Assembly (NCBI GenBank): GCA_017577615.1
Contig: PKRE01000001.1
Location: 310,001 to 374,000 of the forward strand
Direction of reading: 5' to 3'
Source of the DNA: Gammaproteobacteria bacterium
Lineage (GTDB): Bacteria; Pseudomonadota; Gammaproteobacteria; Steroidobacterales; Steroidobacteraceae
Length of the DNA: 64,000 nucleotides
Positions 16,545 through 25,990 of the stretch are shown in pieces; position 1 is the first letter of the stretch; each line of letters opens with the position of its first letter. The notes under the pieces are model-generated. The model searched no databases. It was not told where the DNA came from and worked only from the letters and a program-made list of their open reading frames with translations. The position numbers and the translations under genes are program-made.

Positions 16545-17345
16545 CTATCCGTCGTGCGGACAATATTTCGAACTGCGACCTCGCGCGCGTAACGTGCGCA
16601 CCCAGATGTCGAGCGGGCCGTCCTGTGACGGCTCGCTCTTGGGCAGTCGATCGCGAGACAGGACGATGGCGCTTTGAATGGCGCTTGAAAAGCGCCCGAA
16701 TCGAGCATGGTGAGCGTCCATCCCTTGCTCGAAGACCGCCATCAGGCAGGCTGCCAGCAGATCGCATGTCGCACGGGCGATGTGCGGTGCTTGGCTGCGT
16801 TGCGTCGTAGGCAGTTGGCGCACGAGCGCGAGCAAGTAGTTATTGAAAAGCCGACTGTATCCCGAATCGAGCACGAGCCCGTGCAGATCGGCTCCGCGCG
16901 GCAGCAACGGCTCGATGGTGTCGCGCGGCACGACGAACGAAATACATTCGGCCGCAGTTGCGCGGGTCTTGGTGGTCCGCGCGAGATCGAGGATGGACAG
17001 CATTCCAGGTCGCACCTCGATGGGCTTGCCGTCGACTTCGCCGGTATATCCGCCTTCGGTATAGAGCTGCACGAGATAGTGATCGAGGAGATCCACGCGC
17101 GCGTGCTGCGCCGTACGCACGAATCGCTGCGCCTCGAAGCGGGTGCGCGCCAAGACCAGATCACCCAAGTGAAAGCCCTGCGCGACGGCCAGGAAGCCGT
17201 CGTCGCGCGGCATCTCGACGGGGCTCACTTTGAACACGAACGAGATGTATTCGCGCCAGGCGTCAAATTGCTCGCGCGCCTGAAAGACCGTGGTTTCGAA
17301 CGACGTCGATGGGATGAGCGATGTGTCGGCAGGGGCGCTTGTCAT
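16545..17345 (-). CDS. AraC-type ligand-binding domain protein lacking the HTH
   Basis: This 266-residue protein resembles the N-terminal effector domain of the AraC family (AraC_binding_2 type). It has 'QAREQFDAWREYIS', 'HYLVQLYTEGGYTGEVDGK', 'VRPGMLSILDLART' and 'CDLLAACL'. Family members continue for about 100 residues with two helix-turn-helix units. Here the protein stops after about 50 unrelated, Arg-rich residues, and I find no HTH in the other frames before the GST gene. It is probably a 3'-truncated regulator that cannot bind DNA by the usual domain. It may be a decaying gene, or it may act by binding a partner. Confidence 0.62.
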   Translation of the reverse strand: MTSAPADTSLIPSTSFETTVFQAREQFDAWREYISFVFKVSPVEMPRDDGFLAVAQGFHLGDLVLARTRFEAQRFVRTAQHARVDLLDHYLVQLYTEGGYTGEVDGKPIEVRPGMLSILDLARTTKTRATAAECISFVVPRDTIEPLLPRGADLHGLVLDSGYSRLFNNYLLALVRQLPTTQRSQAPHIARATCDLLAACLMAVFEQGMDAHHARFGRFSSAIQSAIVLSRDRLPKSEPSQDGPLDIWVRTLRARGRSSKYCPHDG

Positions 17346-17475
17346 TTAACAATTGAACGGAACATTCGCACCTGCGGTCAACAATGGCATCGCTCCACGT
17401 GTCCAGTTTCCGACCCACGTCACAGGTTCTTGAGTCGGCTGAACTCAATCCACCAAAGGGGTCAGGCCAATCAGA

Positions 17476-20310
17476 TCAGCGGCGAATGACGACCTCGGAA
17501 CCGTCGTATCGAACCGCAACGTCTGCCGGTGCATCGAGATCCGCCGGCGGCTTGCTGCCCTCGGCGATCCAACGCACACGAAACTCTCGTTCTTGCAGCA
17601 TGCCTGCATAGCTGCCGATGCGCTGACCGATCGTGAGCGTGTCGTTCTCGGCATCGTAGCGCAGCGGAATGCGCACGAACTCGCCCTGCTCATAGGCGTA
17701 AGTTTCGCCATCATCTTCGTAGAGGTCGAAGCGACCATCGGCACCCGTGAAGACGAACAGCGTCATGGGATCGGCGGGCTTCTCGGACGTGTATTGGATG
17801 GCGGGGCCAATCGGCACGATCGAGCCCGCCCGCACGTAGAGCGGCATGCGAACGAGCGGGGTATCAGCGATCACCGTCTGGCCTCCAGCCAGTTTCTCGC
17901 CGGAATTGAAGTCGTACCAGTCGGCTCCTGCCGGGAGATAGACCTTCCGCGAGCGCGCCTTGTACTCGGTGACCGGTGCGACGAGGAACGCTTTTCCGAA
18001 CAGGTACTGATCGCGCACATTGAGCGCGGCGGCGTCCGATGCGAAATCCATCGCCAGACCACGCATGATCGATGCGTCGCGATGATAAGTATCTGCCGCG
18101 AGCGTGTAGATGTACGGCAGCAATCGATAGCGCAAGCGGGTGTACCACACCAGGCTGTCGTAGATCTCGGAGCCCGTCGGCGCGAGATGGTATATCTCTC
18201 GATAGGGGAACTCTCCGTGAGAACGGAACAGCGGAGCGAACGCACCGAACTGAAACCAGCGCAGGTTGAGCTCGCGCCATTCGGCGAGATCCTCCGGCGC
18301 CGGCTTCTCGGTGTGATAGCGAGTCTCGTTCGAGAACCCGCCAATGTCGAACGTCCAGTTCGGCAGTCCTGAGTAGCTCGTGCTCACGCCGGCCGCAATC
18401 TGATCGTAAAGATCGTCCCAGCGCGACACGATGTCGCCGCTCCACACGGCAGCGGCGTGGCGCTGGATACCCGCAGTTCCGGAGCGCGTGAGAATGAACA
18501 CGCGTTGGTTTGGACGAGCTGCGCGCGCGCCCTCGTACACACCTTGGGCGTGCACGAGCGCGTAGGTGTTGAAGTACTCGTCTGCGGGTCCGAGCGCCGT
18601 CGGACCGATGCGCGCCTTGAGCGAATCGATATCGAGATTCGAGTGCACATCGGGCTCGGTGGAATCGAGCCACCATGCGTCGATGCCGAGCACACCCAGC
18701 TTCTCGTTCACCTGACGCCAGAAGATCTCACGTGCTTCCTTGGAATACGGATCGTAGAAGGACGATAGATAACCAGGCCCGACCCAGTCCTTTGCACCCG
18801 CCTCGATGTTGCCGCGATACATGAAGCCCGCTGCATCGAGCTCCTTGAAGTGGGCTGTGGTCGGATAGAACTTCGGCCACACCGAGATCATCAGCCGTGC
18901 GTTCTGCCGATGAACCTCATCGACCATCGCTTTCGGATCCGGGAAGCGCGACTCGTCGAACTCATGCGAGCCCCATGCATCCTCCTTCCAGTAGAACCAG
19001 TCGAGCACGATGTTGTCGAGCGGAATCCTGCGCTTGCGATACTCGGCGACGACGTCCAGGAGCTCCTTCTGCGTCTTGTAGCGCTGGCGGCTTTGCCAGA
19101 AGCCGTACGCCCACTTCGGCAGCAGCACGGCCTTGCCGGTGAGCTCGCGATATCCCGCGATGACATCGTCCTGAGAATCTCCCGCGATGAAGTAGTAGTC
19201 CACTGCGCGGCCGACATCGGAAGTGAACGTGATGGAATGGCGCTCGGCATCCGGCAACGGATCGTTGTGGAGCAGCGCAATGTAACCACCTTCGGGAATC
19301 CACTCGAGCTTGAATCGCACCGGCTCACCTGCCTTCATCGGCACATCGATGTTGTGGTACCAGGGATTCCAGTTCTGGCGCCAACGGTCGAGCAGGAGCG
19401 CGTCGTCGAAATACACTTTGAAATATCCGCTGCCGTAGACCTTAAACTTGTGCACGCCGTCCCGCTCGCTTTCGAGCGTGCCTTCCCAGACCACCGACTG
19501 GTTGTCCAGGATGCTCGGCGGGGCACCGGCAACCGGTTCCTCCCCTGTCAGCAACTCCTTCGGCCAATTGAAGCGATCACGAATGTGCTGATAGTTGATG
19601 TCTGGCTCGACGCGTTCCAGCTTCAGCTCTCCGTCGATGAAATAGCGCGCGGTGAATCCACCTTCCTTGCCGTTTGCATCCCTGATCTTCAGATCACGCG
19701 AGACGAGCCCATACGGACGAGGATTCCCAAGCCGCGTGATGCCGTTGTTGTCCCACAGGATTCCGTAGTTGCGGGCCGAGACGATGAACGGCACCGCAAT
19801 AGCCAGGTTGTGCTGAGCAAGCTCCACATCCTCGCCATTGAGATTGAGCAGCGCATCTTGATGCTGGCCGGCACCATAGAACGCCTCGCGAGTGCCGGCG
19901 TTGAAACGTCGCATCACGCCGGAGGCCGGCGGCGAGGCAAGCGGCTCCTCAGTGAGCAATACTGAGCCGTCGGCGTCCTTGAACGTCACTGCACCGTTAG
20001 CAAGTGACACATACGCGCTCAGACGAGCCGTCGTCAGCACGACCTCGCCGCCACGCCGCTCGACCTTGAACTCTGGCGTGGGCTTCGTTGACTCGACGAC
20101 CATCAAGCTCTTCGGCGGCTCGATGCTCGGATCGTCCACCGCCGTCACGCGCACCGTGCGATCTGTCCGCACCTCCAAGCGTACGCGTCGCTGAGCATTC
20201 TCGCCGGGTGTTACCACCAAGCCGGTTTCGGTTTGAACGAAGGTTCCTTCCGGCGCCGACGTGCAAGCTGCCAAGAGAAGGAAACACGACCAGCGTGAGA
20301 TCGCTTTCAT
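17476..20310 (-). CDS. GH31 alpha-xylosidase-like lipoprotein with PA14 insert
   Basis: This retaining glycoside hydrolase of family 31 has 944 residues. The N-terminus has a lipobox in 'FLLLAACTS', so it is probably anchored in the outer membrane. The nucleophile is Asp549 in 'AWWLDSTEPD' and the acid/base is Asp626 in 'VWSGDIVSRW'. A PA14-like domain is inserted at about 255-365 ('WEGTLESERDGVHKFKVYGS'). That layout is known from the xyloglucan-specific alpha-xylosidase of Cellvibrio, which suggests removal of xylose side chains. The ATG at 20310 follows GAGG and starts the signal peptide, so the longer reading from 20403 is rejected. It lies just downstream of the TonB receptor gene on the same strand. 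Confidence 0.92.
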   Translation of the reverse strand: MKAISRWSCFLLLAACTSAPEGTFVQTETGLVVTPGENAQRRVRLEVRTDRTVRVTAVDDPSIEPPKSLMVVESTKPTPEFKVERRGGEVVLTTARLSAYVSLANGAVTFKDADGSVLLTEEPLASPPASGVMRRFNAGTREAFYGAGQHQDALLNLNGEDVELAQHNLAIAVPFIVSARNYGILWDNNGITRLGNPRPYGLVSRDLKIRDANGKEGGFTARYFIDGELKLERVEPDINYQHIRDRFNWPKELLTGEEPVAGAPPSILDNQSVVWEGTLESERDGVHKFKVYGSGYFKVYFDDALLLDRWRQNWNPWYHNIDVPMKAGEPVRFKLEWIPEGGYIALLHNDPLPDAERHSITFTSDVGRAVDYYFIAGDSQDDVIAGYRELTGKAVLLPKWAYGFWQSRQRYKTQKELLDVVAEYRKRRIPLDNIVLDWFYWKEDAWGSHEFDESRFPDPKAMVDEVHRQNARLMISVWPKFYPTTAHFKELDAAGFMYRGNIEAGAKDWVGPGYLSSFYDPYSKEAREIFWRQVNEKLGVLGIDAWWLDSTEPDVHSNLDIDSLKARIGPTALGPADEYFNTYALVHAQGVYEGARAARPNQRVFILTRSGTAGIQRHAAAVWSGDIVSRWDDLYDQIAAGVSTSYSGLPNWTFDIGGFSNETRYHTEKPAPEDLAEWRELNLRWFQFGAFAPLFRSHGEFPYREIYHLAPTGSEIYDSLVWYTRLRYRLLPYIYTLAADTYHRDASIMRGLAMDFASDAAALNVRDQYLFGKAFLVAPVTEYKARSRKVYLPAGADWYDFNSGEKLAGGQTVIADTPLVRMPLYVRAGSIVPIGPAIQYTSEKPADPMTLFVFTGADGRFDLYEDDGETYAYEQGEFVRIPLRYDAENDTLTIGQRIGSYAGMLQEREFRVRWIAEGSKPPADLDAPADVAVRYDGSEVVIRR

Positions 20311-20486
20311 CGGTAGCCTCAATCGAGATGATCGGCGAGTCTTATTCGTTGTTCTGTCCATTCGCGGCGGCCGCACGACGCGCGACTCGAGCGTGCGCCA
20401 CACGCAGGCGTCCCGTGCGAATCGTCGCGCCGAGATGCTTCAGTAATGTGAGGCTCTCGCCTCGCCGGCGCAGAGCCCCGCACTCA

Positions 20487-23400
20487 TCAGAAGGTCACAC
20501 GTATGGTCGCTGCGATGCGGCGGTCGAACGTGAACCACGCATTCCGGTAGAGCCGAGTATCGATGTAGTCCACATTGTACTCCGGTGTCGCGGCGTCGGC
20601 CTCCAATGAATACTTGTATGGACCGACCAGCAACCGCTGCGTGGTGTTGCTGATGTTGTTTGCTTCCAAGCCGATCTGCACGTGGTCGTTGACGCGGAAG
20701 AAAACGGAGGCATCCAGCTTTCCGAAGTCGTCGTTCCATACGGTGCCTTTGCCGTCGCCGTCCATGGTCGTCAGCAACCAGCGTTCGCGCCAGTTATAGG
20801 CAAGGCGCGCTTCGATCGGACCGCGCTGGTACATCAACATGGCGTTGTATGCCTTCGGCGAGAGTCCCTCTAACGGCAATCCAGGAGGTGTGGTCGCGCC
20901 GGCGGTCGGACCAGGGGCACCCTTGCTGTCCACACGTGTGAAATTCCCCTGGAAGCCCAATCCTTTCAGGATTCCGGGCAGGAAGTCGAAGAACTGGGAA
21001 TAACCGACTTCGAAGCCGCGGATGATGCCTTTGTCTCCGTTGACGGTGGTCTGCACCACCCAGTCCTGGCCGAAATGGTTCTGCCGCTGGGTGCCGTTGA
21101 TGAAATAATCCTTCACGTCCTTGTAGAAGACCGTCGCCGTCAGCGCGCCTTGCTGAGCGAAGTACCATTCCAGCGCCGTGTCGAACTGTGCTGCCTGCAT
21201 CGGCTTGAGCCATGGATTGCCGCCGTCGCCGGTGAAGGACGTCACCGTCTGGGAGATAGGCGTCGGCGGATCCGTCGTGGTGTCGACCACCTCCTCAATG
21301 CTGCCGCCCAACGAGACGTGTGCGCGGAGCTGGTCGAACGTCGGACGTGCGATCGCCTTGGAGAACGCAAAGCGCCATTGCAGGTCGGGCGTGAGCTTCA
21401 GCCGCAGATTCAAGCTGGGCAACACGTTGGAGTAGCTGCCCTCCTGCGTGACCGCGATGGTAGCGCCGCTGCCCAACGCCGCCACATTCGGCGGCAACAG
21501 CGCATACGAGGTCCAATCCGGCTGCTGCACGTATCCCGACGCTGCGGTCTCCGTTTTCACGTAGCGCACGCCGACGTTGCCATCGAGCGGGAAAGCACCC
21601 ACATCACCGGCGAAACGCAACAGCACGTAGGCTGCGTACGTGTCCTCGCTTTGACGATTGGTATCTTCGAGTAGAAATTTGTCCGGTTGCCACCCCGAGC
21701 CAGGCCCGTTGATCTGGGCTTGGGCGAGCAAGTCGCCGTTGCTCTTCAGGTTGCGCACCAGGTCGTCGCTTGCCACCCAGAGACCGGACGGCAGATTCGT
21801 CTTGCCGCGGTAGAAATTGTCGAACGTGAACAAGCGTGAGTGCGCGGTCAAATAGCGATCGAGCGGCGCCACCTGACCCGGCCAGCCGCCTGCAGAGTTG
21901 CCCATCCACCACTCGGTGATGGGTTGCCAGTTGTAGCCGGTGTCCTTGTTGGTGGCCTTCCGGTCGGCGACACGGATGCCTGCGCGTAACGACTGCAGCC
22001 ATCCTGACTCGATCTGATAGTTCACATCGAGACGCGCGGCACGCTCATCGCCGACATTGTCTTGCGTCATGTCCATGCCCGCCGCCCAGTAGTAGTTGGC
22101 GGGATCGAGCATGTAGTCGCTGCCGACCACCGACACCCGCGGCAGCGAGCCGCTCAGATCGACGTCCAGAGCATCCGGCCACACCGCCGTGTTCACGGTG
22201 TAGTCGTGATTGTCCGCCTCCGCCTTGACGTATTGAACGTCGAGAGAGAACGCCAGTCGTTCCGTTGCATCGTAACGGAAGTTCAGACCCACGTCGGTGG
22301 TGCGCTGATGCATCTCAGCCATGCGCGTCGTGGCGCCGGTCGGAATATGCGCACCGCCGGGCTGGACGATGCGCACCGTGTCGGCGAGCAACGGATCGGT
22401 GACCCAGGTCAGATCGGCGTTCGTCGTCACGAGCCTGCCGGAGATGAAGTTGCCGGCCGAATCGAACGTCGCAGTCGTCCCGGGCGCAATCGCGGTGTCG
22501 TACGCGCCGGCCTGAAACCAGGCTGAGTGCTCGGTCCAGTTCATCTTGTAGCTCGAATGCAGCATTTGCAGGCTGAGCTCGGCGCGATCCGACGGCCGCC
22601 ACTGAAACGCGACCGCACCGCCAATACGCTCGCGATCGAAATCGAGCTCGCTCCAGCGTGCACCTGCAGGCAGGTAGACACAGGAAAACGTGCCGTCTGT
22701 CATGGAAGGGCAGGTGGTCGAGTTACTCGCCGAGCCCAGCAGCTCGTTGACATCGCGCCGGAACGGCCGTCCGAACTGAATGCTGTCGGTGCGCGTGGCG
22801 AGCTCCGAGTACGCCGCATTGACGAGAAAACCCATCTCGCCGATTCCCGTGTCCCAGCGCGTGCTGAAGAGCACCGAGCCTTGCGGCTTGGTTTTCTCCG
22901 CGAAATCGCCGTAGTTGACGCTCGCCGAGGCGCCGAACACCGCTCCCGGAGAGTCGAACGGCTTGCGAGTTCGCAGATTCACAGTTCCCGCAATGCCGCC
23001 TTCGATCATGTCCGCGGACGGATTCTTGTAAACGTCCACACCTGCCATGAGCTCCGAAGGCACGTCCTCGAAGCTCAGCCCACGCGTGTTGCGCGCGCTG
23101 AACACGTCGCGTCCGTTGAGCTCGCTGCGTACCTGCGTCATCCCGCGGATCACCACGCCGCTGCCTTCCGCGGAGAAACGATTGGTATCGCCCGGCGCGA
23201 ACAGATGATCGATCGCAATGCCAGGGATCCGCTGCAACGCCTCCGTGACCGTGCGATCCGGCAAGGCGGTGATGTCTACAGCTGCGATGGAATCGACGAT
23301 CTGCTCGGCATTGCGCTTGATCTGCTGGGCGGATTCGATGCTCTGCCGCAGGCCGGTGACGATAATCTCATCTACATCCGCCTCTTCCGCCGACCTTGCT

Positions 23401-23516
23401 GTGGTAACGAGAAAAGACGTGCCGACTGCGAGCAAGAACCCATTGCGCAACACTTGAGCGACTGCGGACCCCGCGCTGCGCTCACGCCTGGATCTCGCCA
23501 GATGAGGTGTGAGCAT
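20487..23516 (-). CDS. TonB-dependent receptor (Xanthomonas/Caulobacter carbohydrate type)
   Basis: This outer-membrane importer has 1009 residues. After a signal peptide ('LLAVGTSFLVTTARSAEEA') comes the TonB box region 'VDEIIVTG' and 'QQIKRNAEQIVDSIAAVDI', typical of the TIGR01782 group often linked to plant oligosaccharides. The plug domain spans about 60-190 ('VTEALQRIPGIAIDH', 'VVIRGMTQVRSELNG'). A long beta-barrel follows and ends in 'AATIRVTF' with a terminal aromatic. GAGGGG lies close before the ATG. The GH31 gene follows after about 180 bases, and a malectin-domain gene is divergent, so these three probably form one uptake module. Xyloglucan or xylan oligosaccharide as the substrate is inferred from the neighbours. 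Confidence 0.93.
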   Translation of the reverse strand: MLTPHLARSRRERSAGSAVAQVLRNGFLLAVGTSFLVTTARSAEEADVDEIIVTGLRQSIESAQQIKRNAEQIVDSIAAVDITALPDRTVTEALQRIPGIAIDHLFAPGDTNRFSAEGSGVVIRGMTQVRSELNGRDVFSARNTRGLSFEDVPSELMAGVDVYKNPSADMIEGGIAGTVNLRTRKPFDSPGAVFGASASVNYGDFAEKTKPQGSVLFSTRWDTGIGEMGFLVNAAYSELATRTDSIQFGRPFRRDVNELLGSASNSTTCPSMTDGTFSCVYLPAGARWSELDFDRERIGGAVAFQWRPSDRAELSLQMLHSSYKMNWTEHSAWFQAGAYDTAIAPGTTATFDSAGNFISGRLVTTNADLTWVTDPLLADTVRIVQPGGAHIPTGATTRMAEMHQRTTDVGLNFRYDATERLAFSLDVQYVKAEADNHDYTVNTAVWPDALDVDLSGSLPRVSVVGSDYMLDPANYYWAAGMDMTQDNVGDERAARLDVNYQIESGWLQSLRAGIRVADRKATNKDTGYNWQPITEWWMGNSAGGWPGQVAPLDRYLTAHSRLFTFDNFYRGKTNLPSGLWVASDDLVRNLKSNGDLLAQAQINGPGSGWQPDKFLLEDTNRQSEDTYAAYVLLRFAGDVGAFPLDGNVGVRYVKTETAASGYVQQPDWTSYALLPPNVAALGSGATIAVTQEGSYSNVLPSLNLRLKLTPDLQWRFAFSKAIARPTFDQLRAHVSLGGSIEEVVDTTTDPPTPISQTVTSFTGDGGNPWLKPMQAAQFDTALEWYFAQQGALTATVFYKDVKDYFINGTQRQNHFGQDWVVQTTVNGDKGIIRGFEVGYSQFFDFLPGILKGLGFQGNFTRVDSKGAPGPTAGATTPPGLPLEGLSPKAYNAMLMYQRGPIEARLAYNWRERWLLTTMDGDGKGTVWNDDFGKLDASVFFRVNDHVQIGLEANNISNTTQRLLVGPYKYSLEADAATPEYNVDYIDTRLYRNAWFTFDRRIAATIRVTF

Positions 23517-23729
23517 CGATCCCCTCTATTAGTTGTTCGAGCCAGAGACTGCTGTGGCTCGTGAAAGCTAGCGACAATCGGAGCGTGGACGTAAGTTCAA
23601 TCTTGTACATCTGGGTTTCGCGCGGCCGCACTTGACGTACATTACTGATTTAGCTCAACGTTACACTTCCGATCCTCGCGCGTTGACAAGTAAAGTAACG
23701 TGGGGCAGCAGGCAGGGGGATGCGTTGAC

Positions 23730-25265
23730 ATGACCTCGCGCGAAGCAGAACGCCAAGAACTAGAACGCGTCATCCAGCTGCTCGGACGACACACCCGCTC
23801 GGGCCGACTGCTGGAATACGTCGGCACGAAATACTTTCAGCAGCAAGCATCGCAGCTGACCGAGTTCAACATCGCTACGGAAGTGTTCGGCCGGTCGCCG
23901 AAGAGCTTCGACCCGACGCAAGATGCCGTGGTACGCGTCGAGGCGCACCGTCTGCGCAAGAAGCTGCGTGAGATCTACGAGCAGAACGGGGACACCCACG
24001 GGGTGCACATCACCCTGCCCCCAGGAACTTATGTGCCCAAGTTCGTGCCCATCCCAGAGCGTGACCTCGGGGAAGGAGGAGGTCACGGGACACTCGTAAC
24101 CGAGACCAGCCCGGCATCATCTTCTACGTACGGCACTCGGAAGGCTGTGCCCCGTCAAGCCCTCAGTTGGCTGCTATATCTCTCGTCCGTCGTGGCCGTG
24201 GCACTCCTGGCAGTGCTGGCGATCGCGATGCGCCAGCCACCGCCCGTGGCACAACCGTCCGGTGCCATCCTGCTTTCGGACGCAAGACCCTTCAGCGTGC
24301 CTCTTGCGCCAGTCTCCGGGCAGCTGACTGAGCTGCACATCATGGCCGGCTACAGCGGCAGCGAGATCATCGACAACTCTGGCGTGCGCTGGACTCCCGA
24401 CCGGTTCTTCAGCGGCGGTGGACCCTGGCAACGAGAGGTCGGCTTCGTTCGCGGCACGAGCCGACCGTTCTTGTTCGAGAACTGGCGCAGCGGCGAGTTC
24501 GGCTACGACATACCGGTCGCACCCGGCAGCTACGAGCTGCGGCTTTACTTCATTGCTCCTCATCGACCCGGCGACGAGAAGCTGGCCAGCTTCGATGTCT
24601 TCTTGAACGGCCAGCCTTTGCTGACGGCATTCGATGTCAACACGAGCGCGCAGGGAGCAGACGTGGCCGAGGAGCAAGTGTTCCGCGACGTCGTGCCGGA
24701 CGAAGATGGCTATATCCGCCTGAGATTCACGAATCAGGCTGGGACACCCTCCCTCAACGCCTTGGAGCTCGTGCCGGGTAGTCCGGGCAAGCTCAAGCCG
24801 ATCCGTATCACGACACAGCCGACAGCATTCGTCGATCACAAAGGTCAGCGCTGGCGTGCCGACGACTATTACTTCAATGGATTTCGTTCTGCCGAGCGTC
24901 GCAAAGTCACTGGGACGGACGACCCCGAGATCTTCGGCGCGGAACGCTACGGGCACTTCCGTTACTCCATTCCCGTCGATGTGCGCGGTCGCTACACCGT
25001 TGTCCTGCACTTCGCCGAGTTCTATTTTGGGCCGCAGCTGCCGGGAGGCGGAGGTGTCGGCAGCAGAATCTTTCACGTCTACTGCAACGGCCAGACACTG
25101 CTCAAGGACTTCGACATATACAAAGAGGCAGGTAGCCTACGGCTGGTCACCAAGACGTTTCACGGCATCAAGCCTTCAGCGCAAGGCAAGATCAATCTCA
25201 CCTTCGAGCCGGTCGTCAACAACGCCACAGTGTCCGGCATCGAGATTCTGGATGAGTCGGTGTGA
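23730..25265 (+). CDS. Membrane protein with two malectin domains and regulator-like N-terminus
   Basis: This 511-residue protein has three parts. The cytoplasmic N-terminus (about 1-110, 'EFNIATEVFGRSPKSFDPTQ', 'VVRVEAHRLRKKLREIYE', 'LPPGTYVPKF') is a conserved module I know from the front of bacterial adenylate-cyclase or TPR proteins, where it is thought to be regulatory. One transmembrane segment follows (about 145-167). Two malectin-like carbohydrate-binding domains (about 202-345 and 355-510) would lie in the periplasm. Each starts with a similar strand pair ('SGVRWTPDRFF', 'KGQRWRADDYYF'). The ATG at 23730 is preferred over a GTG at 23700. It is divergent from the TonB receptor, which suggests a sugar sensor controlling that locus. 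Confidence 0.75.
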   Translation: MTSREAERQELERVIQLLGRHTRSGRLLEYVGTKYFQQQASQLTEFNIATEVFGRSPKSFDPTQDAVVRVEAHRLRKKLREIYEQNGDTHGVHITLPPGTYVPKFVPIPERDLGEGGGHGTLVTETSPASSSTYGTRKAVPRQALSWLLYLSSVVAVALLAVLAIAMRQPPPVAQPSGAILLSDARPFSVPLAPVSGQLTELHIMAGYSGSEIIDNSGVRWTPDRFFSGGGPWQREVGFVRGTSRPFLFENWRSGEFGYDIPVAPGSYELRLYFIAPHRPGDEKLASFDVFLNGQPLLTAFDVNTSAQGADVAEEQVFRDVVPDEDGYIRLRFTNQAGTPSLNALELVPGSPGKLKPIRITTQPTAFVDHKGQRWRADDYYFNGFRSAERRKVTGTDDPEIFGAERYGHFRYSIPVDVRGRYTVVLHFAEFYFGPQLPGGGGVGSRIFHVYCNGQTLLKDFDIYKEAGSLRLVTKTFHGIKPSAQGKINLTFEPVVNNATVSGIEILDESV

Positions 25266-25285
25266 TAGGAGGCGGCACCCGCGCG

Positions 25286-25663
25286 CTACGCCGTGAGGTG
25301 ACGCACGGCGTACATGCCGACAAACAGCGCGCCCACCGCGCCAACCACGGAGGCGATCGCATAGGCAAGGGCGGCAAGTGACTCGCCGCGCTCATAAAGA
25401 ACACCGATCTCGAGGGAGTACGCGGAGAACGTCGTGAAACCTCCCAGAAGCCCCGTGATGAAGAACAATCTGAGGTCCGCCGGAAGATGCCCACGGGAGA
25501 ACGCTTCAGCCAGCATGCCGACTAGTAAAGCGCCTACGACGTTGACCAGAAACGTACCGATCGGATAGCCCGTAGCGAAAATTTTCGCCGCGAGCAGATT
25601 GACGCCATGGCGAAGGACGCTTCCCAATCCGCCGCCAATGAAAACGAGCAGCGCGGCATTCAT
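25286..25663 (-). CDS. crcB: Fluoride exporter CrcB/Fluc
   Basis: This 125-residue small membrane protein has four predicted helices and belongs to the Fluc family, whose members form dual-topology dimers that export fluoride. Signature pieces are 'GGGLGSVLRHGVNL', 'GTFLVNVVGALLVGM' and 'GGFTTFSAYSLE', the last carrying the phenylalanine-box and Thr residues of the pore. The ATG at 25663 starts at the expected point; a 69-residue extension is rejected. I checked the leader for the fluoride riboswitch consensus and did not see it. The gene converges with the malectin gene, with 20 bases between stop codons. Confidence 0.92.
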   Translation of the reverse strand: MNAALLVFIGGGLGSVLRHGVNLLAAKIFATGYPIGTFLVNVVGALLVGMLAEAFSRGHLPADLRLFFITGLLGGFTTFSAYSLEIGVLYERGESLAALAYAIASVVGAVGALFVGMYAVRHLTA

Positions 25664-25914
25664 GAGCCAGCCTCGTGAGCGATCACGAATCGAGACATTT
25701 GCAATGCGACGATGGACAACAAGCGGCGCCAGCTTAGCGTACTCGAGAGCGCTCAAGCGATTCCTTTGAACGCACGCGCGACTCCACAGCCAGAAGATCG
25801 AGAGCAGCGCCAGCTCTTGCGATCCGGATGCCTCGCGGCACAGAGCAGAACCGACCTGTGGCGATACCACCGGAGAGTGCTAACGAACGAGAAGGCGGGA
25901 AGCGAGCGATGACC

Positions 25915-25990
25915 TGGTGGGCCTGGCAGGATTCGAACCTGCAACCAAGGGATTATGAGTCCCCTGCACTAACCGTTGTGCTACAGGCCC
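25915..25990 (-). tRNA. tRNA with CAU anticodon (probably Ile2, possibly elongator Met)
   Basis: A 76-base cloverleaf reads on the minus strand. The acceptor stem is GGGCCTG/CAGGCCC, the D stem GCAC/GTGC, the anticodon loop CTCATAA, and the T arm GCAGG-TTCGAAT-CCTGC. A discriminator A and encoded CCA follow. The anticodon is CAU. The GGGGACTCATAATCCC arm followed by TTGGTT looks more like the lysidine-modified isoleucine tRNA than like elongator methionine. I cannot prove identity without a covariance model. Confidence 0.93.

Noticed and set aside
18850..19965. 371-codon frame antisense to the GH31 gene
   Set aside because: Shadow of a well-supported gene; no domain features or ribosome binding site.
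22527..23564. 345-codon frame antisense to the TonB receptor
   Set aside because: Shadow frame with Arg/His-rich translation; the receptor frame is clearly coding.
23987..24004. GGGGACACCCACGGGGTG in the malectin gene as a REP copy
   Set aside because: Single occurrence in an intact conserved module (NGDTHGVHI); probably chance.
25664..25760. Fluoride riboswitch upstream of crcB
   Set aside because: No match to the crcB-motif consensus is visible in the leader.
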